Below, in pieces: positions 35,481-44,275 of a stretch of DNA of 64,000 bases; the first letter of the stretch is position 1; every line of letters begins with the position of its first letter. Location of the stretch: assembly GCF_039536325.1 (NCBI RefSeq), contig NZ_BAAAYO010000006.1, positions 744,001-808,000 of the forward strand. The letters run 5' to 3'. This DNA is from Paenibacillus_AB hodogayensis. GTDB lineage: Bacteria > Bacillota > Bacilli > Paenibacillales > NBRC-103111. Below the pieces are notes generated by a model. That model was not told where the DNA came from and searched no databases. It worked only from the letters and a program-made list of their open reading frames with translations. Made by a program: the position numbers and the translations under genes.

Positions 35481-37040
35481 ATGCAAACAGCGGCGCCCAA
35501 AAGCAACCTCGCGCTCGTCGTGGCCGGTCTGTTGATCGGCATTCTCGTATCGGCCATGGACAACACGATCGTAGCTACGGCCATGGGTTCGATCGTCGGC
35601 GATCTCGGCGGGCTGGACAAATTCGTCTGGGTCACTTCCGCCTACATGGTCGCGGAAATGGCAGGCATGCCGATATTCGGCAAGTTGTCCGACATGTACG
35701 GGAGGAAGCGGTTTTTCATTTTCGGGCTGCTCGTTTTTTTGCTCGGCTCGATTTTGTGCGGGACGGCGCAAACGATCGTTCAGCTTAGCGTATACCGGGC
35801 GATTCAGGGCATTGGCGGAGGCGCACTCGTGCCGATTGCGTTTGCGATTATGTTCGACGTCATTCCGGCGGAAAAGCGCGGCGCGATGGGCGGGCTGTTC
35901 GGGGCGGTGTTCGGGTTGTCCAGCATTTTCGGGCCGCTGCTCGGGGCTTATGTGACCGATTATATTGATTGGCGTTGGGTATTTTACATCAACCTGCCGC
36001 TCGGTTTGGTGGCGTTTGTGTTCGTGGCGTTTTTCTACAAAGAATCGATTCGGCATGCCAAGCAGCGGATCGACTGGGGCGGCGCGATTACCCTGGTGGG
36101 CTCGATCGTCTGTCTCATGTTTGCGCTCGAGCTGGGCGGACAGAAGTTCGCTTGGGGCTCGGCTCCCATCCTTGGACTTTTCATCGGGTTCGCCGTCTTG
36201 TTTCTCGCGTTTTTGTTTATCGAAGGCCGGGCGGCCGAGCCGATCATATCCTACGATATGTTTAAAATCAGGCTGTACGCCTCCAGCTCGCTGATCGGCA
36301 TTTTTTCCGGAGCGGCCTTTATTGTGGCTACCGTTTACATTCCGATCTATATCCAGGGAGTCCAAGGGGGCAGCGCGACCAACTCCGGACTGCTGCTGCT
36401 GCCGATGATGCTCGGAAGCGTAGCGTCCAGTCAGATCGGAGCCATGTTGGCGGTAAAAATCGGCTACCGCAACGTGATGTTCGGCTCGAATATCATCCTC
36501 GTGACCGGCATAGCCCTGCTGACGACGGTGACGATGGACAGCTCGCGGCTGGCGGTAACGCTATTCATGATCGTCGTCGGCCTCGGAATCGGCGCCTCGT
36601 TCTCCGTGCTGGGCATGGCCGCGATTCACCACTTCGACGAGACGAAACGCGGAGCGGCCAACTCGACGATCGTCTTCCTCCGGTCGCTCGGCATGGCGAT
36701 TGGCATCACGATATTCGGCATCGTACAGCGCAACGGGTTTTCCGACTCGCTCTCCTCCGCGCTCGGAGCTGCTTCTGGAGCAAATCCTGCAGACTCCGCC
36801 GCCTTGCCCCCGGCCGAACTGCTGAAAGACCCGCGAGCGCTGTTAGCCCCGGAAGCGCGGGCCGCTATCCCCGCCGATCTGCTGCACCGGATTACGGAGG
36901 CGTTATCGTCCTCGATCGCCCGCACGTTTGTGTGGACGCTTATCCCTGCGGTGCTTGGTCTGATTTGCGTATTCTTGATGTCCCGGGAGCGGGTCGCCAT
37001 TCCGGGCAAGCCTACGGTGCAAAGCCGTTCGCAGGCTTAG
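35481..37040 (+). CDS. MFS multidrug exporter, 14-helix DHA2 type
   Basis: 519 residues and about 14 membrane helices. Motifs of the drug:H+ antiporter-2 group: SAMDNTIVATAMGSI (motif D1-like), GKLSDMYGRKRFF (motif A), YRAIQGIGGGALVPIAF (motif B) and GPLLGAYVTDYIDWRWVFYINLPLG (motif C). ATG 35481 lies 16 bases after the second bactofilin stop, so it may belong to the same operon. Substrate not predictable. A terminator follows at 37062-37086. Confidence 0.92.
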   Translation: MQTAAPKSNLALVVAGLLIGILVSAMDNTIVATAMGSIVGDLGGLDKFVWVTSAYMVAEMAGMPIFGKLSDMYGRKRFFIFGLLVFLLGSILCGTAQTIVQLSVYRAIQGIGGGALVPIAFAIMFDVIPAEKRGAMGGLFGAVFGLSSIFGPLLGAYVTDYIDWRWVFYINLPLGLVAFVFVAFFYKESIRHAKQRIDWGGAITLVGSIVCLMFALELGGQKFAWGSAPILGLFIGFAVLFLAFLFIEGRAAEPIISYDMFKIRLYASSSLIGIFSGAAFIVATVYIPIYIQGVQGGSATNSGLLLLPMMLGSVASSQIGAMLAVKIGYRNVMFGSNIILVTGIALLTTVTMDSSRLAVTLFMIVVGLGIGASFSVLGMAAIHHFDETKRGAANSTIVFLRSLGMAIGITIFGIVQRNGFSDSLSSALGAASGANPADSAALPPAELLKDPRALLAPEARAAIPADLLHRITEALSSSIARTFVWTLIPAVLGLICVFLMSRERVAIPGKPTVQSRSQA

Positions 37041-37053
37041 CTATCCCAAGCCC

Positions 37054-37323
37054 TTATGAAGCCGGACCTTGATGGTCCGGTTTTTTGGCCTGCCAGGGAA
37101 AATCTTCGATTTGGCGGCAGATGTCATGCTGCCAGTCGGTATCATGCGTCATCGATGCAAGCAAAGATGCATTTTCCAAACACGCCATCTCCCAGCACAA
37201 TCGGGCGTTCACCTGCAGGCATTGGTCCAGTTCGGTTTGTTCCTCCGGCGTCATGCTCCGTCTCCGCGACATCGTCCAAAGCTCGGCCATCCGCCGGTGG
37301 GCGGGATGTATGGTCATCGTCAT
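37054..37323 (-). CDS. Small conserved protein of Paenibacillus type
   Basis: 89 residues. Sequence starts TIHPAHRRMAELWTM and continues with a helix carrying LDQCLQVNARLCWEMACLENASLLASMTHDTDW; soluble and helical. I recognise it as similar to short hypothetical proteins common in Paenibacillus, with no known function. ATG 37323 follows GGAGGACGAGT. Its 3' end overlaps the terminator of the convergent MFS gene. Confidence 0.72.
   Translation of the reverse strand: MTMTIHPAHRRMAELWTMSRRRSMTPEEQTELDQCLQVNARLCWEMACLENASLLASMTHDTDWQHDICRQIEDFPWQAKKPDHQGPAS
37062..37086 (+). terminator. Terminator of the MFS exporter gene
   Basis: Stem CCGGACC/GGTCCGG with a five-base loop followed by six T residues. 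It lies within the 3' end of the convergent small gene. Confidence 0.88.
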
Positions 37324-37353
37324 ACTCGTCCTCCAAAGGGAAAATCTTTTGTT

Positions 37354-37580
37354 CTACTCGCAGTGTATCCAAATCGGAGACGATTCAAAGCTTGGATGCA
37401 AAAAAATCCGCATGCGCGGACGTTGAGGCAAAGTGCGGCCGGGAGCAAAGTCGGCACCAAATTGGCAGCATATGCCGGGCAGGCCGATAGTTGACCAATC
37501 GGTCGGCTTGCTCTGCTCTTTATATTCCTCCACCTGTTCGGCTCTATCCAAAAGGTAGTCTACGCGGGCCTGCACGCAGG
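37354..37580 (-). CDS. Possible small hypothetical protein
   Basis: The frame encodes VDYLLDRAEQVEEYKEQ followed by DWSTIGLPGICCQFG and RMRIFLHPSFESSPIWI, which reads like a genuine short soluble protein. No convincing start or ribosome site was found, and the open frame begins inside the terminator at 37586-37631. The rest of 37324-37727 holds only that terminator. Confidence 0.3.
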
Positions 37581-37585
37581 CGAAT

Positions 37586-37631
37586 AAAAAAACTCCGGCA
37601 ACAGAGGCTCCCGTCCTCTTGTCCGCCGGAG
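37586..37631 (-). terminator. Terminator of the DUF4157 gene
   Basis: On the minus strand CTCCGGC pairs with GCCGGAG, with an inner GAGG/CCTC stem, then seven T residues. It lies about 100 bases after the DUF4157 stop. Confidence 0.85.
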
Positions 37632-37727
37632 ATTGCATATGTTCCGCTGCCGCGTCGTCTTGCCAAAAATCCCGCTATCTTCTTGCAGAACGGTACCGTT
37701 TATTTCTCTGTCCGGATCCGGGACGGG

Positions 37728-38726
37728 TTACGCCCCACCGCTCGGCACACTCCCGCCCCGCTGCTGCACCACATGGGTCAGCTCATGACCGAGCAGCTCC
37801 TGGCCTTGACGGCTTCCCGGATTGTATTGCCCCTGACGGAAAAAAATATCGCTGCCGGTTGTAAACGCCGAAGCGCCAATCGATTCGGCCATCTCATTCG
37901 CTTTGTTGTCGGTATGAATGTTCACGTCATCAAAGCCGGTGCCGAACTCGGACTCCATCTTCGTCTGGATTGTGGTATCCATGCGCGCGCCTCCGCCCCG
38001 GCTTTGCTCGATCTCCCGCTCCAGCCCGACATCGGCGTCGAACCCCGCTCCGTCGTCCGGACTCGTCCGCTGGATGCTCTCCGGTGAGCGCTTCATCTGA
38101 AGCTCCTCCGATTCGTCCAGCATGGATTCGTCCTCCATCCGCTGGATGCCCTCCGGAGCACGCTTCATCTGAAGCTCCTCCGATTCGTCCAGCATGGATT
38201 CGTCCTCCATCCGCTGGATGCCCTCCGGAGCGCGCTTCATCTGAAGCTCCTCCGATTCGTCCAGCATGGATTCGTCCTCCATCCGCTGGATGCCTTCCGG
38301 AGCACGCTTCATCTGAAGCTCCTCCGATTCGTCCAGCATGGATTCGTCCTCCATCCGCTGGATGCCCTCCGGAGAGCGCTTCATTTGAAGCTCTTCTTCC
38401 TCCGCTCCCATCCGCTGCACGGCCGGCCCGCCGGATCCCGACGAGGAAATGTTGTCCGCGACCATTTTGCCGATATGGTCGGCCTCCTGCTCGTACGCAT
38501 CCCCCGCCGGTCCTACCGTCAACTTCGCCTGCACGCCGGCAGGCAACCCGCTCGCCCTGTCGCTTCCGGCAAGCATCTGGCCGATAGCCTTATTTCCGAT
38601 CGCCCGCTGCAACTGCACGACGGGGTGATCGCTGCCTGTAGAATCGGACTTGGCCGATCCGGAAGTCGGGGTGCGGGCCGTTTCGCCTTCCGGACGTTTA
38701 GGGTATTTCGCATGACGCACAGTCAT
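37728..38726 (-). CDS. DUF4157 protein with 24-residue tandem repeats
   Basis: 332 residues, no signal peptide. N-terminal basic region, a short conserved block (HPVVQLQRAIGNKAIGQML), then five LQMKR motifs spaced exactly 24 residues apart (about 110-210; unit ends MEDESMLDES). The C-terminal DUF4157 domain has VNIHTD, GASAFTTGSDIFF and the metallopeptidase-like LLGHELTHVVQQ near residue 318. DUF4157 proteins are frequent in extracellular contractile injection loci, where they may be cargo or assembly factors. ATG 38726 (MTVRHAK) has AAGGGG about ten bases upstream; ATG 38744 and the frame to 38795 are alternatives. No fused toxin domain is seen. Confidence 0.87.
   Translation of the reverse strand: MTVRHAKYPKRPEGETARTPTSGSAKSDSTGSDHPVVQLQRAIGNKAIGQMLAGSDRASGLPAGVQAKLTVGPAGDAYEQEADHIGKMVADNISSSGSGGPAVQRMGAEEEELQMKRSPEGIQRMEDESMLDESEELQMKRAPEGIQRMEDESMLDESEELQMKRAPEGIQRMEDESMLDESEELQMKRAPEGIQRMEDESMLDESEELQMKRSPESIQRTSPDDGAGFDADVGLEREIEQSRGGGARMDTTIQTKMESEFGTGFDDVNIHTDNKANEMAESIGASAFTTGSDIFFRQGQYNPGSRQGQELLGHELTHVVQQRGGSVPSGGA
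38079..38400 (-). repeat. 72-bp in-frame tandem repeat in the DUF4157 gene
   Basis: The marker CTTCAT recurs at 38091, 38163, 38235, 38307 and 38379, exactly 72 bases apart, giving four full units and a partial fifth. The middle units are nearly identical in DNA. Confidence 0.92.
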
Positions 38727-38841
38727 GGCATACGCCCCTTTCATGGAATACGCCGGGATGAGCCCGGCTCCTTGTCTATCCTGAATATACCACAATTTGG
38801 CGAAGGCTGTAGCGAGTTTTTTTGCATGCGCGGTCGCTGCG

Positions 38842-40317
38842 TTACTTGATTTCTACAGTCATGACGGCAATGTCGTCGGACTGCACCGCCCCTGCGGCGA
38901 ACAGGTCGACAGCCTCGATAATAAGCCGCGGCAGCTCTTCGCCGGACTGTTCGCGCGTGCCGGCAAGCAACTCGTGCAGCAAAGCCGAACCGAACTGGCG
39001 CCGCTCCGCGTCCTCCGCTTCGGTTATGCCGTCCGTGTACAGCACAATCCGGTCGCCCGCCGACAGCGCTTCCTGCTGGTCCGCATATTCGGTATCGTCC
39101 ATGACGCCAAGCGGCAAGCATTTGCGTCCCAGCAGCGGCACAATTTCTCCCGTACTCCGGTGCAGGAAAGGGGTGCAATGTCCTCCGTCGCAGTAGGTCA
39201 GCATGCCCGTCGACACGTCGAGCACGCCGCAAAAAATAGTGGCGAACATGGTGGAGTCGTCCTTGTACAGCTCCCGGTTCACTTCGGTGAGCAATTGGCC
39301 GGGCGACATGCCTGCCGACATCCGCCCTTTGACGAGCGTCATAATCATCGCCATGTATAAGGCAGCCGGAATGCCTTTGTCCGATACGTCGCCGAGCGTG
39401 AAGAACAGCTCGTTGTCGTCGAGCAGAAAATAATCATAGAAATCGCCGCCGACCTCGCGGGCCGGTCGGAGCAGCGCGCTCACGCCCGCTGGAAACGACT
39501 CCTCGCGCAGCTCCCCGCGCGCTTCCTCCTTGACGGCGGTCGCAGTCGCGGCCCCGTCCGCTTCTCCGTCGGACTCCTCCGGCTCTTGCCATATCAAGGG
39601 TGCCGTACGGCCCCTTGACAGCCGGACCGGCAAGAAACCCATCTGAATGCGCTGAGCGATTTGCAGCTCGCTTTCCATCCGCTCTTTGACGGCAACCGTC
39701 GATTTCAACGCGTCAATCGATTTTTCCAGCGCATCGTAGAGCATCGCGTTCTCGAGCGAAACCGCCGTCGGGGCGGCGATCGATTCCAGCAGCAGCATGT
39801 CCCGCTCTGTAAAATGCCGGCCGTTGCGTTTGTTCAGCACCTGCAGGACACCGATCACCGAGCCTTTGCTGAAAATCGGCACGCATAGCAGATTGCGGGT
39901 CGGATACTCGACCCGGCTCGACACTTTCGACGACCAGCGCGGATCGCCGGCCGCATCGTCGATTTTCAGGCTTTTCCCGTTCTCGGCGACCCAGCCTGCG
40001 ATCCCTTCTCCCATCTTCAACCTGATACGGCGCACTTCCTCCCCCTTCAGACCGGTGGCCAGCTCGAAAAACAAGTCCCCCGTCTCCGGATCGACGAGAA
40101 TAACCGAGGACGCCTCTGCCTGGAGGGCACGGGCGCTCGTATCCATAATGCGCTGCAGTAGGTCCTGCTTGCGGATCGTGGAATTCATCTCTAGGCTTAC
40201 TTCAAACAACTGCATTGTCCGCGACAACTCCGCCTCCAGAGCGCGGCGTCTCCATTCGCTCCATGCCCAGCCCGCCAGCGGCAGGACGGCCAGCAGCGCG
40301 TAAGGGAGCGCGTTCAT
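38842..40317 (-). CDS. GAF-domain SpoIIE/RsbU-type serine phosphatase, membrane-anchored
   Basis: 491 residues. N-terminal membrane helix (ALPYALLAVLPLAGWAW), a coiled linker, a GAF domain (about 55-195, GEGIAGWVAENGKSL and LLCVPIFSKGSVIGVLQVLNK), a signalling helix, and a PP2C/SpoIIE catalytic domain. The latter shows VGGDFYDYFLLD, TLGDVSDKGIPAALYMA, YCDGGH, LYTDGITE and SDDIAVMTVE, so the metal Asp residues are intact. Expected to dephosphorylate a STAS protein, the likely partner being the adjoining 40425-40769 product. ATG 40317 is nine bases after GGGGAG; ATG 40326 has no spacing. Confidence 0.92.
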   Translation of the reverse strand: MNALPYALLAVLPLAGWAWSEWRRRALEAELSRTMQLFEVSLEMNSTIRKQDLLQRIMDTSARALQAEASSVILVDPETGDLFFELATGLKGEEVRRIRLKMGEGIAGWVAENGKSLKIDDAAGDPRWSSKVSSRVEYPTRNLLCVPIFSKGSVIGVLQVLNKRNGRHFTERDMLLLESIAAPTAVSLENAMLYDALEKSIDALKSTVAVKERMESELQIAQRIQMGFLPVRLSRGRTAPLIWQEPEESDGEADGAATATAVKEEARGELREESFPAGVSALLRPAREVGGDFYDYFLLDDNELFFTLGDVSDKGIPAALYMAMIMTLVKGRMSAGMSPGQLLTEVNRELYKDDSTMFATIFCGVLDVSTGMLTYCDGGHCTPFLHRSTGEIVPLLGRKCLPLGVMDDTEYADQQEALSAGDRIVLYTDGITEAEDAERRQFGSALLHELLAGTREQSGEELPRLIIEAVDLFAAGAVQSDDIAVMTVEIK

Positions 40318-40424
40318 AGCTTTCATCTCCCCGTATCGTTTGCCTTCTTATGCTTTCCGCGGTCACCGCAGGCAGCTATCCGACATCTATGTCGGCCTAC
40401 GAAATCAGCCGGTCCCGACGGGAT

Positions 40425-40769
40425 TTATTCGGCTGCGATGTCCAATGCCTCCTGCTCGGTAGCGCAAATCGTAAAAATCGTGCTGAAGCCGGACATGTCG
40501 AATACTTCCTTCACATGCTCGTTCATATGGGCGAGCGCAAGCTTGCCGCGCATCGTCTTCACTTTTTTCGCGGCCAGCAGCAGGCTGCGGAGCCCTGCGC
40601 TGCTGACGTATTCGAGTCCGCCCAGATTGAATACGTACCGGCTTGCGCCTTGCTCGGCCAGCTGCAAGAAGCGGCTTTCCAGACCGCTCGACGTATTCCC
40701 GTCCAATCTTCCGTTCAGCGTAAGCACCGCAACGCCGTTCCATTCCTTATGCTCGATATTCATCCCCAT
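40425..40769 (-). CDS. STAS-domain anti-sigma factor antagonist
   Basis: 114 residues, a stand-alone STAS fold: AVLTLNGRLDGNTSSGLESRF, then LGGLEYVSSAGLRSLLLAAK holding the Ser that is phosphorylated in SpoIIAA/RsbV relatives (the usual preceding Asp is Ser here). The frame overlaps the kinase gene, so the two are co-translated. ATG 40769 follows GGAGGAGGAGT; ATG 40763 is also well placed. Confidence 0.9.
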   Translation of the reverse strand: MGMNIEHKEWNGVAVLTLNGRLDGNTSSGLESRFLQLAEQGASRYVFNLGGLEYVSSAGLRSLLLAAKKVKTMRGKLALAHMNEHVKEVFDMSGFSTIFTICATEQEALDIAAE

Positions 40770-41202
40770 ACTCCTCCTCCGCATGCCGGCGGTTCATCGT
40801 CAGCCGCAGCACATTGCGTTCGTCCTGTCGTTCGTACGAAGCGGCCGTCGTCAATTTGAGGACAAAATGAATGCCCAATCCCCCTATGCCACGCTCCTCT
40901 ACCTCCGCAAGCAAATCCGGCTGAGGATGAAGCAGAGGGTTAAAGGCGATCCCGTTGTCGGCAATGACCAGTTCCACCCCGTCCGGGGCGGGAAGCACGT
41001 CGACTTCGATCCGGGGCTCGGCGGCGGCCCCGTCGCCGTAGCCGTAAGACACGATATTCGTAACCAGCTCATCGCAAACGAGGTTAAGCCGGTACAGCAT
41101 CCGCTCATCCAGACCGTTCGCCTCGCCCGCTTCCGTCAAAAACTGGCGCAGCCGCTCCAGCTCCCGACCGCCGCCCACCAGCACCAATTTGTGTGTCAAC
41201 AT
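40747..41202 (-). CDS. Anti-sigma regulatory factor, HATPase (RsbW/SpoIIAB-like)
   Basis: 151 residues. GHKL ATP-binding motifs: N-box DELVTNIVSYGY, G1 box IADNGIAFNPL, G2 box RGIGGLGIHFVLKL. The family binds a sigma factor or another partner and phosphorylates a STAS protein. No sigma factor gene is present in the window. ATG 41202 (MLTHKL) matches the domain start and follows AAGGGCGGCGGCA; ATG 41229 is possible and lies directly after the upstream stop. Confidence 0.9.
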   Translation of the reverse strand: MLTHKLVLVGGGRELERLRQFLTEAGEANGLDERMLYRLNLVCDELVTNIVSYGYGDGAAAEPRIEVDVLPAPDGVELVIADNGIAFNPLLHPQPDLLAEVEERGIGGLGIHFVLKLTTAASYERQDERNVLRLTMNRRHAEEEYGDEYRA

Positions 41203-41232
41203 TGCCGCCGCCCTTCCCCATGTTGTCATCCT

Positions 41233-44200
41233 TTACCCCATCTTCATCAGCATGTTTTCCAGCAGACGGACCCTCGCACTCGTCGCGTTCAGAAGTCCGA
41301 TGCCGATTTCCGGATACAGGCGGATAAGGCGAGACAGCTGGTCGCCTTGAAGCGCGAGCAGATGAGCCTCGTCGAAAATCACCTGGGCGGTTACCGAGGA
41401 CGCAGCCCCGTCGAGCGCCGATGTTTCGCCGAACGATTGCTTCGGCCCGAGCACGCCGATCGTGCCGCCTCCGCCTGCTTCCGTTTCATTGCTCAGCTCC
41501 ACATTGCCGGCGATCAGAATGTATAAGCTCGACGAAGATTGCCCGCGGCGCAGCAGCACCGTATCCTCGGCGTGCACCTCCTCCTGCGAGATGCTTGCCA
41601 GATGGCCCAGCTCATCGACCGACAAGTCGGAGAACAACGATACCTGCTTCAGAAAAATCACTTTGTCCAGCATGGACAGCATTTGACGTTCTTCCTTCAT
41701 CTCCGCTTCCTCCCCGAGCGCATGCACAGCGATCCGGCTCAGCCACTCATCCGGCCATGTTTGCGCATCTTCCACGATCGCCTTCGGATGGCCGGACCCG
41801 CCGACTCCCGGTCCCGACGATTTGAACAGCTCCAGCAGCGCGGCGGACAGCCGGCGATCGCCGATTCCTTCAGCCAGAACCTCCATGCCGTTCTCGCGCA
41901 CTTCCTCATTGTCGTCGCGCACCGTCTCTCGCAAAGACTGGACGACCCGTTCGTCGGCAAGCTGCATCAATACCGACCAGATTCCGTCGATCAGCGACTG
42001 GTGTATCTCCATGCAGCGCTGCTCGGCCAGCTCGGCCAGCTCTTCCTTGCCAAGCCGGCGCAGCGCTCCCGGCAAAGCCCCTTCCCGGCTCGAGACGCCG
42101 ATGCGCTGCATGCACAGCTCCACCAGCTCCGAGCGGATCGCCGCTTCGTCCCATATACGGGCAAGAGCGGATACAGCCATGTGCCAAATGAACGGGTTGC
42201 CGCTTAGCGCATGATCTTTGAGCACCGGCACGCATACGTCGCCGATATCCACAAGCGCCTCCAGAATAGCCCGGCGAAGCTCCTTGTCGGCAGCAGGCAC
42301 CATCCCCAGCATAACGGGAGCCGACTCCTCGTACCGCAGCTTGCCGAGCCCGTGGGCGGCAGCCACCTTGACGGCCGGCTTCGTGTCCTCAAGCAGCGTC
42401 ATCAGCCATGGAGCGTAGGAAACGAGCCGCAGATCGGCCACCGTGCGGCAGCCGAGCATCGCCCATTCCCCGCCCTTGTCGAGCATCGTCACAAGCGCTT
42501 CCTCGCAGGCCGCGTAGCTTTCCTCACTCTCCAGCGCATACAGCGCCTTAATGCCCTCGTAGACGACCTGCGGACGGGAGTCGAGCAGCTTGACGCGCAG
42601 AAAGAAGTGGACCTGGCTTTTCATATGCTTGGCTTTGGCCAGCTGCTTGACGCATTCGGCCCGCACCTCCTCGTGCTCATCCTCCAGAAAGGCCGCTACC
42701 TGCACAAGCTCCTGCACGGTGGCCGTCTGCAAGTTCATCGCCCGCAGGGCGGCTACCCGGATACGGGCGCTCCGGTCCCCGATGAGACCGACCAGATGCG
42801 GGAAGAACGAAGTGTCCTTCACCTTGCCGATCAGTTCCAGCGCAAGCTCGCGGACGTAATCGTTCGGATGCTTCAAATAGACGAGGACGGCGGACAGCGC
42901 CTTCGAGCTGCGCATCGCCCCGAGGAACGACACCGCGTTGTCCGACAAGTCCGCGAACAGCGACTGCACGCTGCCCACCAGCTCTTTAATGTACAGATGC
43001 CGACCGTACCAGGCAACGACGATTAGCGCGGCGGACAGCGCGATGCCGATCCAGGCCAGAGGCGCCAAGCCGATCCACCGCATCGAATGGGTCAGCGACA
43101 GGAACGAGCCGAGCAGAATCCCGCCGGATGCCGCAATACCTTGGGCGAAATAGCGGAAGCCGTCCCTTTCCGAAATCGGCATCATCTTGAAAAACAGCTG
43201 ATAGCATGGTTCGGCGATATAGTAAAGCAAAATGTACAACACCGCGTACGAGCCTGACACCACCCCAAGTCCAAGCGGCCCGTTCATCAGGAGCGATACG
43301 CAGGCGAAGCCCGCGAGAAACACGACCGAGATAGCGAGCAGCATATTGCTTGCGCCGATCCGGTTCATCAGCTTGCCCGAGACGGTTTGCAGCACCAGGC
43401 AGAACGTGAACTGCAGCGCCGTGATGAGGCCGTAATACGCCGTCAGCTCCCCTTCGGTGGAAAAACGAGCCTCCGCGGCATTGAAATACTGATATTCCAT
43501 CATGAAATAAAGCGTAGGCATCAGCGTCATCAGGCCGATAGCCGTCAGCATGAACGGACTGCGCAGCGTTTTCAGCAAATAATACGAGCCCGGCCGGTCC
43601 GTGCCGCTCCCGCCCGGAGCTTCCTGCACCCGGGAAGCGTCCTTGATCATGAGCGGAGTCAAGTACGTCGACAACGATTTGCGGAAAAACCGGTAGCCGA
43701 TGAGCAGCATGATCGGAGCCAGCGCGTACACCGCCTCCGTCCCGAGCCAATGGCCGATGAAATAGGCGACAATCCCTGCCGTGATGCCCCCCGTCGTCGT
43801 AGAGCCGACGAAGATCGGCATGAGCCGCTTCGCCTGCTGGGTCGGACAAAGGTCGAAGGCCGTGCTCCACAGCAGCAGTGTCAGCTGCCGGACGACGAAG
43901 TTGGAGGACAGGAACAAGAACGGGTAATAGAAAGACGCGCTGATCCCCCCGGCCCAAAAAACGAGCAGCACGACCGCGTTCAAAGCCAGAATGCCCAGCA
44001 TGATCAAGTAGAGCATCCGCATAAAACGGTCCTTGGCGTTCCTGCCGGCCATTTTGGACAGCAGCCAGCCCTCTATGGGCATAATGGCCGCCTCGACCAT
44101 ATAGACGTAAGGCAGAAACTGGACGCCGAACCGCTGGTTGAACAGCGCCATAAAAGCGGTGTAGTTCAACGATTCGGCGATGCCTCCGCAATAAAAAATC

Positions 44201-44271
44201 GGCAGCATGGTCCACAGCTTGCGCGCTTCCTCCCCGCGCAGTCCAAACCACCGGGTCAACACAGCTTGCAT
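41233..44271 (-). CDS. Transporter-like membrane domain fused to HEAT repeats and a cNMP-binding domain
   Basis: 1012 residues. The first ~420 residues hold about twelve membrane helices of the MFS/nucleotide-transporter (Npt-like) kind (LWTMLPIFYCGGIAESLNYT; PIFVGSTTTGGITAGIVAYF). A HEAT-repeat solenoid follows (about 440-850; for example VLVYLKHPNDYVRELALELI, IGDRSARIRVAALRAM). The end is a cyclic-nucleotide-binding domain (about 865-1000: VSLFSDLSVDELGHLASIS, LYILIAGNVELSNE, FGETSALDG). The FGE element is kept, but the Arg that usually contacts the cyclic phosphate is not evident (ETSALDGAASSVTAQV). ATG 44271 lies just after the GNAT stop. Role unknown; a sensor-regulated membrane platform is plausible. 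Confidence 0.88.
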   Translation of the reverse strand: MQAVLTRWFGLRGEEARKLWTMLPIFYCGGIAESLNYTAFMALFNQRFGVQFLPYVYMVEAAIMPIEGWLLSKMAGRNAKDRFMRMLYLIMLGILALNAVVLLVFWAGGISASFYYPFLFLSSNFVVRQLTLLLWSTAFDLCPTQQAKRLMPIFVGSTTTGGITAGIVAYFIGHWLGTEAVYALAPIMLLIGYRFFRKSLSTYLTPLMIKDASRVQEAPGGSGTDRPGSYYLLKTLRSPFMLTAIGLMTLMPTLYFMMEYQYFNAAEARFSTEGELTAYYGLITALQFTFCLVLQTVSGKLMNRIGASNMLLAISVVFLAGFACVSLLMNGPLGLGVVSGSYAVLYILLYYIAEPCYQLFFKMMPISERDGFRYFAQGIAASGGILLGSFLSLTHSMRWIGLAPLAWIGIALSAALIVVAWYGRHLYIKELVGSVQSLFADLSDNAVSFLGAMRSSKALSAVLVYLKHPNDYVRELALELIGKVKDTSFFPHLVGLIGDRSARIRVAALRAMNLQTATVQELVQVAAFLEDEHEEVRAECVKQLAKAKHMKSQVHFFLRVKLLDSRPQVVYEGIKALYALESEESYAACEEALVTMLDKGGEWAMLGCRTVADLRLVSYAPWLMTLLEDTKPAVKVAAAHGLGKLRYEESAPVMLGMVPAADKELRRAILEALVDIGDVCVPVLKDHALSGNPFIWHMAVSALARIWDEAAIRSELVELCMQRIGVSSREGALPGALRRLGKEELAELAEQRCMEIHQSLIDGIWSVLMQLADERVVQSLRETVRDDNEEVRENGMEVLAEGIGDRRLSAALLELFKSSGPGVGGSGHPKAIVEDAQTWPDEWLSRIAVHALGEEAEMKEERQMLSMLDKVIFLKQVSLFSDLSVDELGHLASISQEEVHAEDTVLLRRGQSSSSLYILIAGNVELSNETEAGGGGTIGVLGPKQSFGETSALDGAASSVTAQVIFDEAHLLALQGDQLSRLIRLYPEIGIGLLNATSARVRLLENMLMKMG

Positions 44272-44275
44272 ACCA

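Noticed and set aside
38079..38400. CRISPR-like regular repeats
   Set aside because: The 72-bp units are contiguous, in frame and coding, with no spacers or cas genes. The same applies to the 123-bp array, which lacks unique spacers of constant size.
42986..44251. Long alternative minus-strand frame inside the transporter-HEAT gene, and matching plus-strand frames
   Set aside because: Shadows caused by high GC. The residue composition is Arg/Gly/Ala-biased with no membrane pattern, while the main frame has clear helices and HEAT repeats.
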